Assembly (NCBI GenBank): GCA_017558505.1 | Contig: JAFYUM010000036.1 | Location: forward strand, 62,001-126,000 | DNA length: 64,000 nucleotides | Source of the DNA: Ruminococcus sp. | Lineage (GTDB): Bacteria; Bacillota; Clostridia; Oscillospirales; Ruminococcaceae | Direction: 5' to 3' | Shown: positions 52,304 to 60,693 of the stretch, piece after piece | Layout of the letters: each line of letters begins with the position of its first letter | Numbering within the stretch: the first letter of the stretch is position 1 | Notes under the pieces: generated by a model | What the model was told of the DNA's origin: nothing | The model's input: only the letters and a program-made list of their open reading frames with translations | Databases searched by the model: none | Program-made: the position numbers and the translations under genes

Positions 52304-53701
52304 ATGGGATTATTCAGTAAAATCGCAGAAGGTCTGAAAAAGACAAAGGACAGCTTCCTCGGAGGACTTCAGCGAGTATTCAATTCATTTACAAAGATAG
52401 ACGAGGAGCTTTTTGAAGAACTTGAAGAACAGATGATTATGAGCGATATAGGCGTTGAAACATCTGTTGAAATATGTGACAGAGTGCGCAAGCTTGTAAA
52501 GGAGAGAGGTATTACCGATCCTAACGATATTATGGAGCTTATTCACGAGGTTATTTCCGATATTATGGGTGATGATACGGGACTTGATATGTCCGTTTCG
52601 CCTGCTGTTATTATGGTTATCGGCGTAAATGGTGCAGGTAAGACTACAACTATCGGCAAGCTTTGCCACCAGCTCAGACAGGAGGGCAAAAAGGTTGTAG
52701 TTGCGGCAGCTGATACATTCCGTGCAGCTGCAATTGACCAGTTGCAGGTGTGGACCGACCGTGCAGGAGTCGAAATTGTAAAGCATGCAGAGGGCAGTGA
52801 CCCCGGTGCTGTTGTTTTCGATTCCCTTGACGCCGCAAAAGCGCGTAACTGCGATGTGGTTGTAATTGATACCGCCGGCAGACTTCATAACAAGAAAAAT
52901 CTTATGGAGGAGCTTAAAAAAATCAACCGCATAATCGACAGCAAGGCAGGGGATTGCTCCCGTGAAATCCTTCTTGTTCTGGATGCTACAACAGGTCAGA
53001 ATGCTGTAAGTCAGGCAAAGCTTTTCAGCGAAACAGCACCCATTACGGGTATTGTTCTTACGAAACTTGACGGCACAGCAAAGGGTGGTATTGTTATTTC
53101 AATAAAGAACGAGCTCGGAATCCCAGTGAAGCTTATTGGTGTAGGCGAAAAAATTGATGATTTACAGCCATTTGACAGCCGTATGTTCGTGGACGCTCTC
53201 TTTGATATTGACAGGGCAGGTAGCATTTCTGATGAAAATGCGGAAGAAAATGATAATTCAGCCTATGTGTCTGAAATTGAGACAATACCGGATATTGAAG
53301 AAGTGCCTGAAATTGAGGATATTCCCGAAATCGGTGATATTGCAGAGGTAATCCATGCTGATGAAATCCAACAGACAGAGGAAGTTGAAGATGTTTCTGA
53401 GGTTGAAGAAGCAGAAGAAGTCGGAGAAATTTCCGAAATCATCTATGCTCCTGAGGTAGAGCTTGTACCTGAGGTAGAGCTTGGCCCCGATGTTGAGCTT
53501 ACACCCGAAGTTGAAGATACAGAGGAAATTGTGGAAACTCCCGACGTTGAGGAAGTGCCTGAAATCGAGGATATTCCTGAGATTATAGAGCCTGTGGAAT
53601 CGTCAGAGGATTGGGAAAGCGAAGAAGAACAGCCGGAAAAGAAGAAAAAGAAGGGCTTCTTCAGCAGACTTTTCGGAAGAAAGGGTTCAGATGATGAATA
53701 A
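52304..53701 (+). CDS. ftsY: signal recognition particle receptor FtsY with an acidic repeat extension at the C terminus
   Basis: 465 residues. Residues 1-304 form the NG domain: the N-helices begin at once ([18 protein letters not shown]), then P-loop GVNGAGKTT (107-115), [13 protein letters not shown] (DTFR at 137-140), DTAG (189-192) and [10 protein letters not shown] (253-262). FtsY docks ribosome-SRP complexes at the membrane. Unusually, about 140 acidic residues (305-445) follow the G domain, with [14 protein letters not shown] repeats ([12 protein letters not shown] occurs at 332-343 and again at 417-428), ending in [16 protein letters not shown] (446-461). In E. coli the acidic A domain and a KKRGFF-type lipid-binding motif stand at the N terminus. 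Overlaps rdgB. Confidence 0.96.
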   Translation: MGLFSKIAEGLKKTKDSFLGGLQRVFNSFTKIDEELFEELEEQMIMSDIGVETSVEICDRVRKLVKERGITDPNDIMELIHEVISDIMGDDTGLDMSVSPAVIMVIGVNGAGKTTTIGKLCHQLRQEGKKVVVAAADTFRAAAIDQLQVWTDRAGVEIVKHAEGSDPGAVVFDSLDAAKARNCDVVVIDTAGRLHNKKNLMEELKKINRIIDSKAGDCSREILLVLDATTGQNAVSQAKLFSETAPITGIVLTKLDGTAKGGIVISIKNELGIPVKLIGVGEKIDDLQPFDSRMFVDALFDIDRAGSISDENAEENDNSAYVSEIETIPDIEEVPEIEDIPEIGDIAEVIHADEIQQTEEVEDVSEVEEAEEVGEISEIIYAPEVELVPEVELGPDVELTPEVEDTEEIVETPDVEEVPEIEDIPEIIEPVESSEDWESEEEQPEKKKKKGFFSRLFGRKGSDDE

Positions 53702-54263
53702 GATAGTTTTTGCTACAAATAACGCAAATAAGCTCCGTGAGGCGGCGGAAATACTTGCACCTCTCGGAATAGAGGTGGTATCACAGCGTGAAGCAGGTGC
53801 TGACTGCGAGCCTGAGGAAAACGGCACAACATTTGCGGAAAATGCCATGATAAAGGCAAAGGCAGTATACGACATTGTAAAAATTCCCGTATTTGCCGAT
53901 GACAGCGGACTCTGCGTTGATGCTCTCGACGGCAGACCTGGTGTGTATTCTGCAAGATATGCTCCTAAAGGACAGAAATGTACAAAGCTTCTTGATGAGA
54001 TGAAGGGTATTCCCGATGATAAAAGAATAGCATCATTCCAATGCGTTATTGCCTATATTGACGAAAAATGCAGCTTCACCGTAAATGGCGGCTGTATCGG
54101 AAAAATTGGCTATGAGGAAAAGGGTACAAACGGTTTCGGATATGATCCTGTATTTGTAGTCGGTGAAAGAACAATGGCTGAAATGACAGCCGAGGAAAAA
54201 AATGCTTTAAGTCACCGTGGTGCGGCTTTAAGAGCGTTATATGATATGTTAGCGAAAGGATAA
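53691..54263 (+). CDS. rdgB: XTP/dITP diphosphatase (RdgB/HAM1 family)
   Basis: 190 residues. IVFATNNANKLREAAEIL, ADDSGLCVDALDGRPGVYSA and GTNGFGYDPVF are the substrate-binding motifs. It hydrolyses non-canonical purine triphosphates to keep them out of nucleic acids. Two adjacent ATGs (53691, 53694) overlap the ftsY end; the first has better spacing to AAAGG, the second gives the usual MNKIVFATN start. Confidence 0.95.
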   Translation: MMNKIVFATNNANKLREAAEILAPLGIEVVSQREAGADCEPEENGTTFAENAMIKAKAVYDIVKIPVFADDSGLCVDALDGRPGVYSARYAPKGQKCTKLLDEMKGIPDDKRIASFQCVIAYIDEKCSFTVNGGCIGKIGYEEKGTNGFGYDPVFVVGERTMAEMTAEEKNALSHRGAALRALYDMLAKG

Positions 54264-54269
54264 TAAAAT

Positions 54270-54572
54270 ATGCTTACAAGTAAACAGAGAGCGTATCTCC
54301 GCAGTATTGCGGCAGAATATGAAACTATATTCCAGATTGGAAAAGGCGGAGTTACAGAGGTTATGTGCAAGGAAATCGGTGAAGCACTCCGCAAGAGAGA
54401 GCTTATAAAGCTTAAAGTCCTTGAGAATTCAGGCTGGACCGCAAGAGAAGCCGCTGACGCTGTTGCTGAACAGACTGGTGCTGATGTTGTACAGGTTATC
54501 GGCAATAAATTTGTGCTTTTCAAGCGCAATCCAAAAGAGCCTGTTATCGAGAATATTCCAAAGGCAAAATGA
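54270..54572 (+). CDS. yhbY: YhbY family RNA-binding protein (CRM domain)
   Basis: 100 residues: a single CRM domain with SKQRAYLRSIAAEYETIFQI, the GKGGVTE loop (GxxG RNA-binding) and QVIGNKFVLFKRNP. YhbY binds 50S precursors in E. coli. It starts 6 bp after rdgB and its stop overlaps the nadD ATG. Confidence 0.93.
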   Translation: MLTSKQRAYLRSIAAEYETIFQIGKGGVTEVMCKEIGEALRKRELIKLKVLENSGWTAREAADAVAEQTGADVVQVIGNKFVLFKRNPKEPVIENIPKAK

Positions 54573-55180
54573 GGATAGGTATTTACGGCGGCAGTTTCAA
54601 CCCTGTCCATAATGGTCATATCCATTTAGCTGAAAATGCTGCGGATATACTTAATCTTGACAGGGTATACCTTGTGCCGTCAAGGATAAGTCCGCACCGT
54701 TCAAGCGATGAATACGCTTCGGGAGAGGACAGAATGGAAATGCTCCGACTTGCCTGCGAGGGCAATGAAAGACTTTTTCCATGTGATTTTGAGCTGAAAA
54801 ATGACAGAAAAAGCTATAGCTATTATACGGTTGAGGAATTTCGCAGAAAATTCCCCGATGATGAGCTGTTTCTCCTTATGGGGAGCGATATGCTCCTTTG
54901 CTTTGACAGCTGGTACAGGTTTGAGGATATTATGAAAGAAGTAACGCTTGCTGTAGTTTCAAGAAATGACGGCGATTTTGAACAGCTTGAAGAAAAGGCA
55001 GAAAATCTGCGTAAATTCGGAAAAGTTACAGTTTGCCCTACAGAGCCGCTGGAGATGTCCTCGTCGGAAATCAGAAAAAAAATTGCAGAAAATGAAAAAA
55101 TCCCTTGCTATCTTAATGAAAATGTAGTACAATATATAACATCAAGAGAATTGTATCGAGGTGATACTTTTGTTCTATAA
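54569..55180 (+). CDS. nadD: nicotinate-nucleotide adenylyltransferase
   Basis: 203 residues. GIYGGSFNPVHNGHIHLAEN is the nucleotidyltransferase HxGH motif; LVPSRISPHR, FLLMGSDMLLCFDSWYRFED and SSSEIRKKIAE (the ISSTxIR-type motif) complete NadD. It adenylates NaMN in NAD synthesis. 4-bp overlap with yhbY. Confidence 0.96.
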   Translation: MRIGIYGGSFNPVHNGHIHLAENAADILNLDRVYLVPSRISPHRSSDEYASGEDRMEMLRLACEGNERLFPCDFELKNDRKSYSYYTVEEFRRKFPDDELFLLMGSDMLLCFDSWYRFEDIMKEVTLAVVSRNDGDFEQLEEKAENLRKFGKVTVCPTEPLEMSSSEIRKKIAENEKIPCYLNENVVQYITSRELYRGDTFVL

Positions 55181-55751
55181 TGTTGATGAAAAAAAGAAAT
55201 ATCTGAAAGAAAATTTGTCCTCAAAGAGGTATCAGCATTCCCTCAATGTGGCGGCGGAGTGTAAAAAGCTTGCGGAAAAATATGGTGAAGATCCTGAGAA
55301 AGCTTATTTTGCTGGGCTTCTTCACGACGTCTGCAAGGAGCTTGCTCCTGAGGAACAGTTACGACTTATAAAAGAAAGCGGCTTTGCCGTTTGCCGTGAG
55401 GAGCTTGATACACGTTCACTCTGGCATGCCGTTGCAGGTGCTTACTTTGTGAAAAGAGTATGGGGCGTGGAGGATATTGATATTATCAATTCTATACGCT
55501 TTCATACCGTGGGCAGGGCAGGTATGTCACGGCTTGAAGAAATTGTCTATCTTGGTGATCTTGTTTCTGCAGACAGAACATACAAGGACGTTGATAAAAT
55601 GCGTAAGCTTGTATACAATAATCTTGATGCAGCTATGCTTGAGGGATTTGTTTTTTCGGTGAAATCTGTTGTGAAAAAGGGCGGACTTTTGCCGATATGT
55701 ACTATAGAGGGGTATAATTCTTATACACGGATTTTAAAGTCGGATAAATAA
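55170..55751 (+). CDS. yqeK: YqeK family HD-domain Ap4A hydrolase
   Basis: 193 residues. RYQHSLNVAAECKKLAEKYG, FAGLLHDVCKELAPEEQLRL (HD pair) and SIRFHTVGRAGMSRLEEIVY followed by LGDLVSADR match YqeK, which hydrolyses diadenosine tetraphosphate symmetrically. The TTG start at 55170 has GAGGTG 6 bp before it; a GTG at 55161 is part of that site and would add three residues. It overlaps nadD by 11 bp, the usual nadD-yqeK pairing. Confidence 0.92.
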   Translation: MFYNVDEKKKYLKENLSSKRYQHSLNVAAECKKLAEKYGEDPEKAYFAGLLHDVCKELAPEEQLRLIKESGFAVCREELDTRSLWHAVAGAYFVKRVWGVEDIDIINSIRFHTVGRAGMSRLEEIVYLGDLVSADRTYKDVDKMRKLVYNNLDAAMLEGFVFSVKSVVKKGGLLPICTIEGYNSYTRILKSDK

Positions 55752-55830
55752 AGAGCTCTTCTGAACTCCTATCAGCAATTTACTGACATAATTTACCATA
55801 AGGTAACCAAGTAACGAAAAGAGGATGAAA

Positions 55831-57273
55831 ATGAATAACAGTGAATTTCATTCAGGTGACATTAAACAGAATAAGCCTGTGGGAAAGCTTGTAAGAGTCA
55901 ACCGCAGCAATGATAATGCCAATAATGGTGCAAGCGTTTATGGAAACGACTCTGCTCCTGTAAATAATACTTCGCCGAAACGCCTTGTACGTGTTCAGCA
56001 GACTGACGATATGCCAAAACGTATGCCGGAGCCTGCTCCTAAAAAATCAAAGGGCAAATCAAGTAAGGCAAAGAAGCAGGAAAAAATCTGGAATATAATC
56101 ATGAAGATTGTTTCTGTGGCTTCTGCTATTGTTATAGCCTGCTTTATGATTCTGAACATGCCTATACTTTCAGACACGAAAAACGGCGGAAATATATCAA
56201 TATATAACTATATCAAGAATTTACAGCCTGTTGCTATGGAGGGTACGCTGAACAAGGAAAATGTAAAGCTTGACCTTAAACCGCAGGCACAGATAAAAGA
56301 AGAATTGCCTGAGCTCAATGACGGACTTGACCTGCCCCAGCTTGTCGAAGGACAGTACAGCGTTCTTTTCCTCGGATTTGATGAGGAGGAGTTCAACACT
56401 GACGTTGTATGGGTAATCCAGTTTGACATCGGTCACGCAGCCATCCGTATACTGCAAATTCCCCGTGATACCTGTCTGCCCGACTATACAAGCAGCGTAG
56501 CACGAAAATTCAACAGTATATATTCAATGGGCGATCCGAGCATTCAGCCGCCTATTCAGCGTACTGTAAATGCGGTACAGGAAAACTTCGGTATTCCCAT
56601 TGACGCATATATTACTACAGCCTGCTTTGATATTGTTGATATTGTTGATCTTATCGGTGGTATTCCGATTAATATTGAGAATGAGATTATATATGAGCAT
56701 GATAAGATAATCCCAGAGGGCGATATTGTCCTTGACGGTAAACAGGCTGAATGGTTTATACGTTTCCGCCGTGAGTGGATGCAGGGCGATATCGGACGTA
56801 TGCAGAATCAGCGTAAATTCATGGCGGCAGCTATGCAGAAGCTTTTCTCAATCGTAAAGGATGAGGGACGACTCAAGCTGTACAGCTATATCAAGGAAAT
56901 ATATGAAAGAGAACTTGTCTATACTGACCTGTCCATAGGCGATTTAAGCAAGGTTGCGGATTTTGCCTCAACAGTGGATATGGAAAATGTGCGTGTTGAT
57001 ATGATTCCCGGTGAGGACGCAATATTCTATGCGTCAGACGGAAAAGAATACTCTGTATATTCAGTTCACAAGCAGGAAACAATCGACCTGCTGAACAATT
57101 ACTATCGTCCTTATCAGACACGTATGACGCAGGACAGCACTTCAATGGTTGAGCTTGTACTCAATCATCAGTATGATTTATATGACGATACAGGAGCATC
57201 TCTTGAAGAAATTGAGGACTCAACGGAGCCGATGAGAGATCCCAATAAAAAACCATGGTGGAAGGAAGATTAA
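55831..57273 (+). CDS. LytR-CpsA-Psr family glycopolymer ligase
   Basis: 480 residues. A long cytoplasmic tail (1-87, with LVRV repeated near residues 20 and 52 and a Lys-rich end), one membrane segment (about 88-112), then an extracellular LCP domain: YSVLFLGFDEEEFNTDVVWV, ILQIPRDTCL (PRDT at 211-214), VDLIGGIPINIENE and WFIRFRREWMQGDIGRMQNQ, the conserved Arg-rich phosphate-binding segment. It should link teichoic acid or other glycopolymers to peptidoglycan. All catalytic features are present, unlike the LCP-like protein at 13817. ATG at 55831 has AGAGG 7 bp upstream. Confidence 0.93.
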   Translation: MNNSEFHSGDIKQNKPVGKLVRVNRSNDNANNGASVYGNDSAPVNNTSPKRLVRVQQTDDMPKRMPEPAPKKSKGKSSKAKKQEKIWNIIMKIVSVASAIVIACFMILNMPILSDTKNGGNISIYNYIKNLQPVAMEGTLNKENVKLDLKPQAQIKEELPELNDGLDLPQLVEGQYSVLFLGFDEEEFNTDVVWVIQFDIGHAAIRILQIPRDTCLPDYTSSVARKFNSIYSMGDPSIQPPIQRTVNAVQENFGIPIDAYITTACFDIVDIVDLIGGIPINIENEIIYEHDKIIPEGDIVLDGKQAEWFIRFRREWMQGDIGRMQNQRKFMAAAMQKLFSIVKDEGRLKLYSYIKEIYERELVYTDLSIGDLSKVADFASTVDMENVRVDMIPGEDAIFYASDGKEYSVYSVHKQETIDLLNNYYRPYQTRMTQDSTSMVELVLNHQYDLYDDTGASLEEIEDSTEPMRDPNKKPWWKED

Positions 57274-57275
57274 TT

Positions 57276-57641
57276 ATGACAGACAGAGAAAAACTTGAAC
57301 TTATTATAAAATCTCTTGACGCAAAGAGAGGCGAGGATATTCAGGCGATAAAAATCGGAGACCTTACAATTCTTGCTGATTACTTTGTAATTGTAAACGG
57401 TACCAGCAATACACACACACGTACTCTTGCAGACGAGGTGGAATTCCAGCTTTCACAGAAGGGCATTGAGCCTATCAGACGTGAGGCCGATACAGGAAAT
57501 ACATGGATAATTCTTGATTACGGCGATATTATCATTCACGTATTCTATAAGGAAACACGCCATTTTTACAAGCTTGAGGGATTATGGGCTGACGGCGAGA
57601 GACTTGAAATCGACAATCTTCTTACGAAGGAAGGAAACTGA
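57276..57641 (+). CDS. rsfS: ribosomal silencing factor RsfS
   Basis: 121 residues. KIGDLTILADYFVIVNGTSN, TRTLADEVEFQL, WIILDYGDIIIHVFYKETRH and FYKLEGLWADG are the RsfS (DUF143) pattern. It binds L14 and blocks subunit joining when nutrients are short. ATG at 57276 has GGAAG 8 bp upstream and starts just after the LCP stop. Confidence 0.95.
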   Translation: MTDREKLELIIKSLDAKRGEDIQAIKIGDLTILADYFVIVNGTSNTHTRTLADEVEFQLSQKGIEPIRREADTGNTWIILDYGDIIIHVFYKETRHFYKLEGLWADGERLEIDNLLTKEGN

Positions 57642-57670
57642 GTTTTCATAGAATGAAGGCGGTGAAATAA

Positions 57671-59692
57671 ATGAATTCAGAAAAAATCACAAATGAAACA
57701 GATATTCAGAGCTTTTCAGAAAATGCCGCTACAGAAATATCTGCGGAAGCTGAAGCTGTACAGGAAATCAGCGACGCACCTGCTGAAACCACAGAGGTTA
57801 CTGCCGACAGCGTAAATGCTGCGGAGGGCGAAACACAGGAAAATGCAGGAGAACCGGAAAAAAAGAAAAAATTCAGCATTAAAAGAGCAATTGATTTTAT
57901 TGTGAAAATGGATTATCCAAATATATTTATGCTGTTTATCGGTTCCTATCTTTTTACAATGGCATATTTTGTGTTTGACCTTAAAAAGGAAATCAACCCT
58001 GTTGATAAGTGGCAGGATTTTATAAAGGAGATTTCCCTTGTAAAGTTTACGGCTATTTTTTTGATACTTGTTATGTTTGTGGGTGTTCTTCATGTGTTAT
58101 TGAAGAAAAAGACGAATGTGAGTGCGGCTTTCCTGCTGGGCGGAGCGTTGTCTCTCTCCCTTATATATCTCTGGAAATCCGAGAATTACTATTACTGCAT
58201 GGCATTCATAGTACTGTCGGGTGTGGCTGCATGGTTCTGCTATAATTACGGCGGTTTCAGATTTCTGGAGCGTCTGCCTAAAAAAGGAATATACGCAATT
58301 ATTATTCTGATGACTATTTTCATGGCGGCGTTTATCTCATTCTTTACCATATGCAAGCATCTTGTATACTGGACAGCTACATTTGATTTTGGTATCTTCT
58401 TACAGATGTACCACTACATGGCTGAAACCTTTGAGCCTTTGACAACCTGCGAAAGAGATAAGCTGTTATCCCACTATGCAGTACATTTTTCACCTATATA
58501 CTATGTACTTCTTCCCTTTTATTATTTATTCCCATCGGCAAATACATTGTTTATTTCACAGGGTATTCTTGCGGCAATAGGAGCAATTCCCCTTATGCTT
58601 ATATGCAGACACAGAAAATTCTCCAACCTTGAAACGCTTTCCTTTGCGGTTGTATATCTTTTCTGTACTGCAATTGTAGCTCCATGTTTTTATGATTTCC
58701 ATGAAAACGCATTCCTGCCGCCCCTTCTCATGTGGTTCTTCTATGCCATAGAAAAGCGTAAAACTGTTCTCATGTATGTGTTTATGCTGCTTCTCCTTAT
58801 AGTAAAGGAGGACGTAGCGCTTTACGTAGCACTTATCGGCTATTACTGTATATTTGCCCTTGAAAAGAAACGTCACGGTGCGATTATCTTCTCATTCTCT
58901 GCTATATACTTTGTTGTTGTAACAGGTCTTATGACAAAGTTCGGCGAGGGTGTAATGACTTCAAGAACATACGGAAACCTTATGGCTGACCATTCAAAGG
59001 GACTGGGTGAGGTTGTTAAAACAGTTCTGATGAACCCCGTTTACTTCCTTACACAGTGTATCAATGAGGAAAAGTTCATATTCTTCCTTATGATGCTTCT
59101 GCCTCTGGCATTTCTGCCTCTGGTTTCAAAGAAACTCCACAATTATTTCCTTGCTGCACCGTTCATTCTGATGAACCTTGCTTCCGGATATTTCTACGCA
59201 AAGGAAATAGGCTTCCAGTACGTATTCGGCACATCAACCTGCCTTATTTACTGTGCTCTTATCAACTACAATGATATCAAGGCAAAGAATAAGCAGTTTG
59301 TGCCCGTATTCATGAGCGTTGCCACACTGTGCACATTCTCCACCATGATAGGCGGAAAAACAAATGCTTTTGATGTTTATAGAAACGACAAGGAGAGATT
59401 TCAGACACGTGACGCGCTTCTTGATACAATTCCCGACGACGCTTCTGTTGCCGGATTTGACTCGTTCCTGATTGCTCATATAGCACAGCGTGACGAGTTA
59501 TATCTCCTCAACGATGGCTATCTGAATAAGCCCATTGAATATGATTTTGTTATCTTTAAAGAGGGTTACGAAGACCAGTGGCTCATTGATTATGAGGCAA
59601 AGGTTATTGAAAACGGATATCAGGTTTTCAACCCCGAAGATACAAGCGATATGATAATTTATATAAGCCCCGAATATAAAGGAGTAGACTAA
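57671..59692 (+). CDS. DUF2079 multi-spanning membrane protein (GT-C-like)
   Basis: 673 residues. The first 75 or so residues are acidic, Glu/Ala-rich and probably cytoplasmic, followed by KKKKFSIKRA. About 11-12 membrane segments follow (from about 90 to 570). FDFGIFLQMYHYMAETFEPL (first extracellular loop with acidic residues), HFSPIYYVLLPFYYLFPS and APCFYDFHENAFLPPLLMWF are DUF2079 hallmarks. The fold resembles GT-C glycosyltransferases that use polyprenyl-phosphate sugars. The stop overlaps the GT2 gene (TAATG), so the pair probably works together: GT2 makes the lipid-linked sugar and DUF2079 transfers it outside. Confidence 0.88.
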   Translation: MNSEKITNETDIQSFSENAATEISAEAEAVQEISDAPAETTEVTADSVNAAEGETQENAGEPEKKKKFSIKRAIDFIVKMDYPNIFMLFIGSYLFTMAYFVFDLKKEINPVDKWQDFIKEISLVKFTAIFLILVMFVGVLHVLLKKKTNVSAAFLLGGALSLSLIYLWKSENYYYCMAFIVLSGVAAWFCYNYGGFRFLERLPKKGIYAIIILMTIFMAAFISFFTICKHLVYWTATFDFGIFLQMYHYMAETFEPLTTCERDKLLSHYAVHFSPIYYVLLPFYYLFPSANTLFISQGILAAIGAIPLMLICRHRKFSNLETLSFAVVYLFCTAIVAPCFYDFHENAFLPPLLMWFFYAIEKRKTVLMYVFMLLLLIVKEDVALYVALIGYYCIFALEKKRHGAIIFSFSAIYFVVVTGLMTKFGEGVMTSRTYGNLMADHSKGLGEVVKTVLMNPVYFLTQCINEEKFIFFLMMLLPLAFLPLVSKKLHNYFLAAPFILMNLASGYFYAKEIGFQYVFGTSTCLIYCALINYNDIKAKNKQFVPVFMSVATLCTFSTMIGGKTNAFDVYRNDKERFQTRDALLDTIPDDASVAGFDSFLIAHIAQRDELYLLNDGYLNKPIEYDFVIFKEGYEDQWLIDYEAKVIENGYQVFNPEDTSDMIIYISPEYKGVD

Positions 59693-60672
59693 TGGAAAAG
59701 AAAAATGACAGAATATCAATAATTGTTCCCTGCCACAATGAGCAGGAGGTACTTCCTTTCTTCCTTGAGGAGGTTGAGAAAGTATATCAGCAGATGAACA
59801 ATAAATACAATACAGATTTTGAGTATATCTTTATTGATGACGGTTCAAAGGACGATACGCTTAAGCTGCTCAAACAGTATTCAAAAGAAAACAGCAGAGT
59901 CAACTACATTTCTTTTTCACGTAATTTCGGCAAAGAGGCAGGAATGTATGCAGGCTTACAGCACGCTACAGGCGATTATGTGGTAATCATTGACGCTGAT
60001 TTGCAGGATCCGCCACACCTTATGGATGAGATGTACAAAACTCTCATTGAAACCGATTATGACTGCGTTGCCTCTTGCAGAGTTGATAGAAAGGGCGAAT
60101 CTAAAATCCGTTCTGCTTTTGCCCATATGTTCTATAAGATTATAAGAAAGATTTCAAAGGTTGATATTGTTGACGGAGCAAGAGATTTCAGAATGATGAC
60201 TCGTCAGATGGTTGACGCAATCGTTTCCCTCGAAGAATACAACAGATTTTCCAAGGGAATTTTTGCATGGGTTGGCTTCAAGACAAAGTGGATTCCCTTT
60301 GAGAATATCAACCGCAAGGCAGGTACTACAAAGTGGAGCTTCTGGGGACTTATGCTTTATGCAATTGACGGTATACTTGCATTTTCCACAGCACCTCTTG
60401 CACTCTCTGCCCTTCTTGGTATTGTGCTCTGTGCAGTTGCTATAATTATGATTTTTGTAATCATTGCAAAAACTCTTATATTCGGCGATAAAGTGGCTGG
60501 CTGGCCCTCAACCGCCTGCATAATATGCTTTACATCGGGTATGTCAATGTTCTGCAACGGAATTATAGGTCTTTATGTTTCAAAGACTTATTCCGAAGTT
60601 AAAAGACGTCCCCAGTATATTGTAAAAACAAAGCACGTGAATAAAAAGTGCATTAAAAACTCAGAAGATTAA
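59692..60672 (+). CDS. family 2 glycosyltransferase, polyprenyl-phosphate sugar synthase type
   Basis: 326 residues. SIIVPCHNEQEVLPFFLEEV, YIFIDDGSKDDTLKLLKQYS, ISFSRNFGKEAGMYAGLQHA and VVIIDADLQDPPHLMDEMYK are a GT2 nucleotide-sugar domain of the GtrB/DPM1 type. Two C-terminal membrane segments (about 230-255 and 265-300) hold it at the membrane. It would move glucose or a similar sugar from a nucleotide donor to undecaprenyl phosphate. 1-bp overlap with the DUF2079 gene. Confidence 0.93.
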   Translation: MEKKNDRISIIVPCHNEQEVLPFFLEEVEKVYQQMNNKYNTDFEYIFIDDGSKDDTLKLLKQYSKENSRVNYISFSRNFGKEAGMYAGLQHATGDYVVIIDADLQDPPHLMDEMYKTLIETDYDCVASCRVDRKGESKIRSAFAHMFYKIIRKISKVDIVDGARDFRMMTRQMVDAIVSLEEYNRFSKGIFAWVGFKTKWIPFENINRKAGTTKWSFWGLMLYAIDGILAFSTAPLALSALLGIVLCAVAIIMIFVIIAKTLIFGDKVAGWPSTACIICFTSGMSMFCNGIIGLYVSKTYSEVKRRPQYIVKTKHVNKKCIKNSED

Positions 60673-60693
60673 TATAAAAAGGAATGATTGAAA

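Noticed and set aside
53280..53600. Repetitive GAA/GTT-rich DNA as an independent tandem repeat
   Set aside because: It is in frame within ftsY and codes for the acidic repeat extension.
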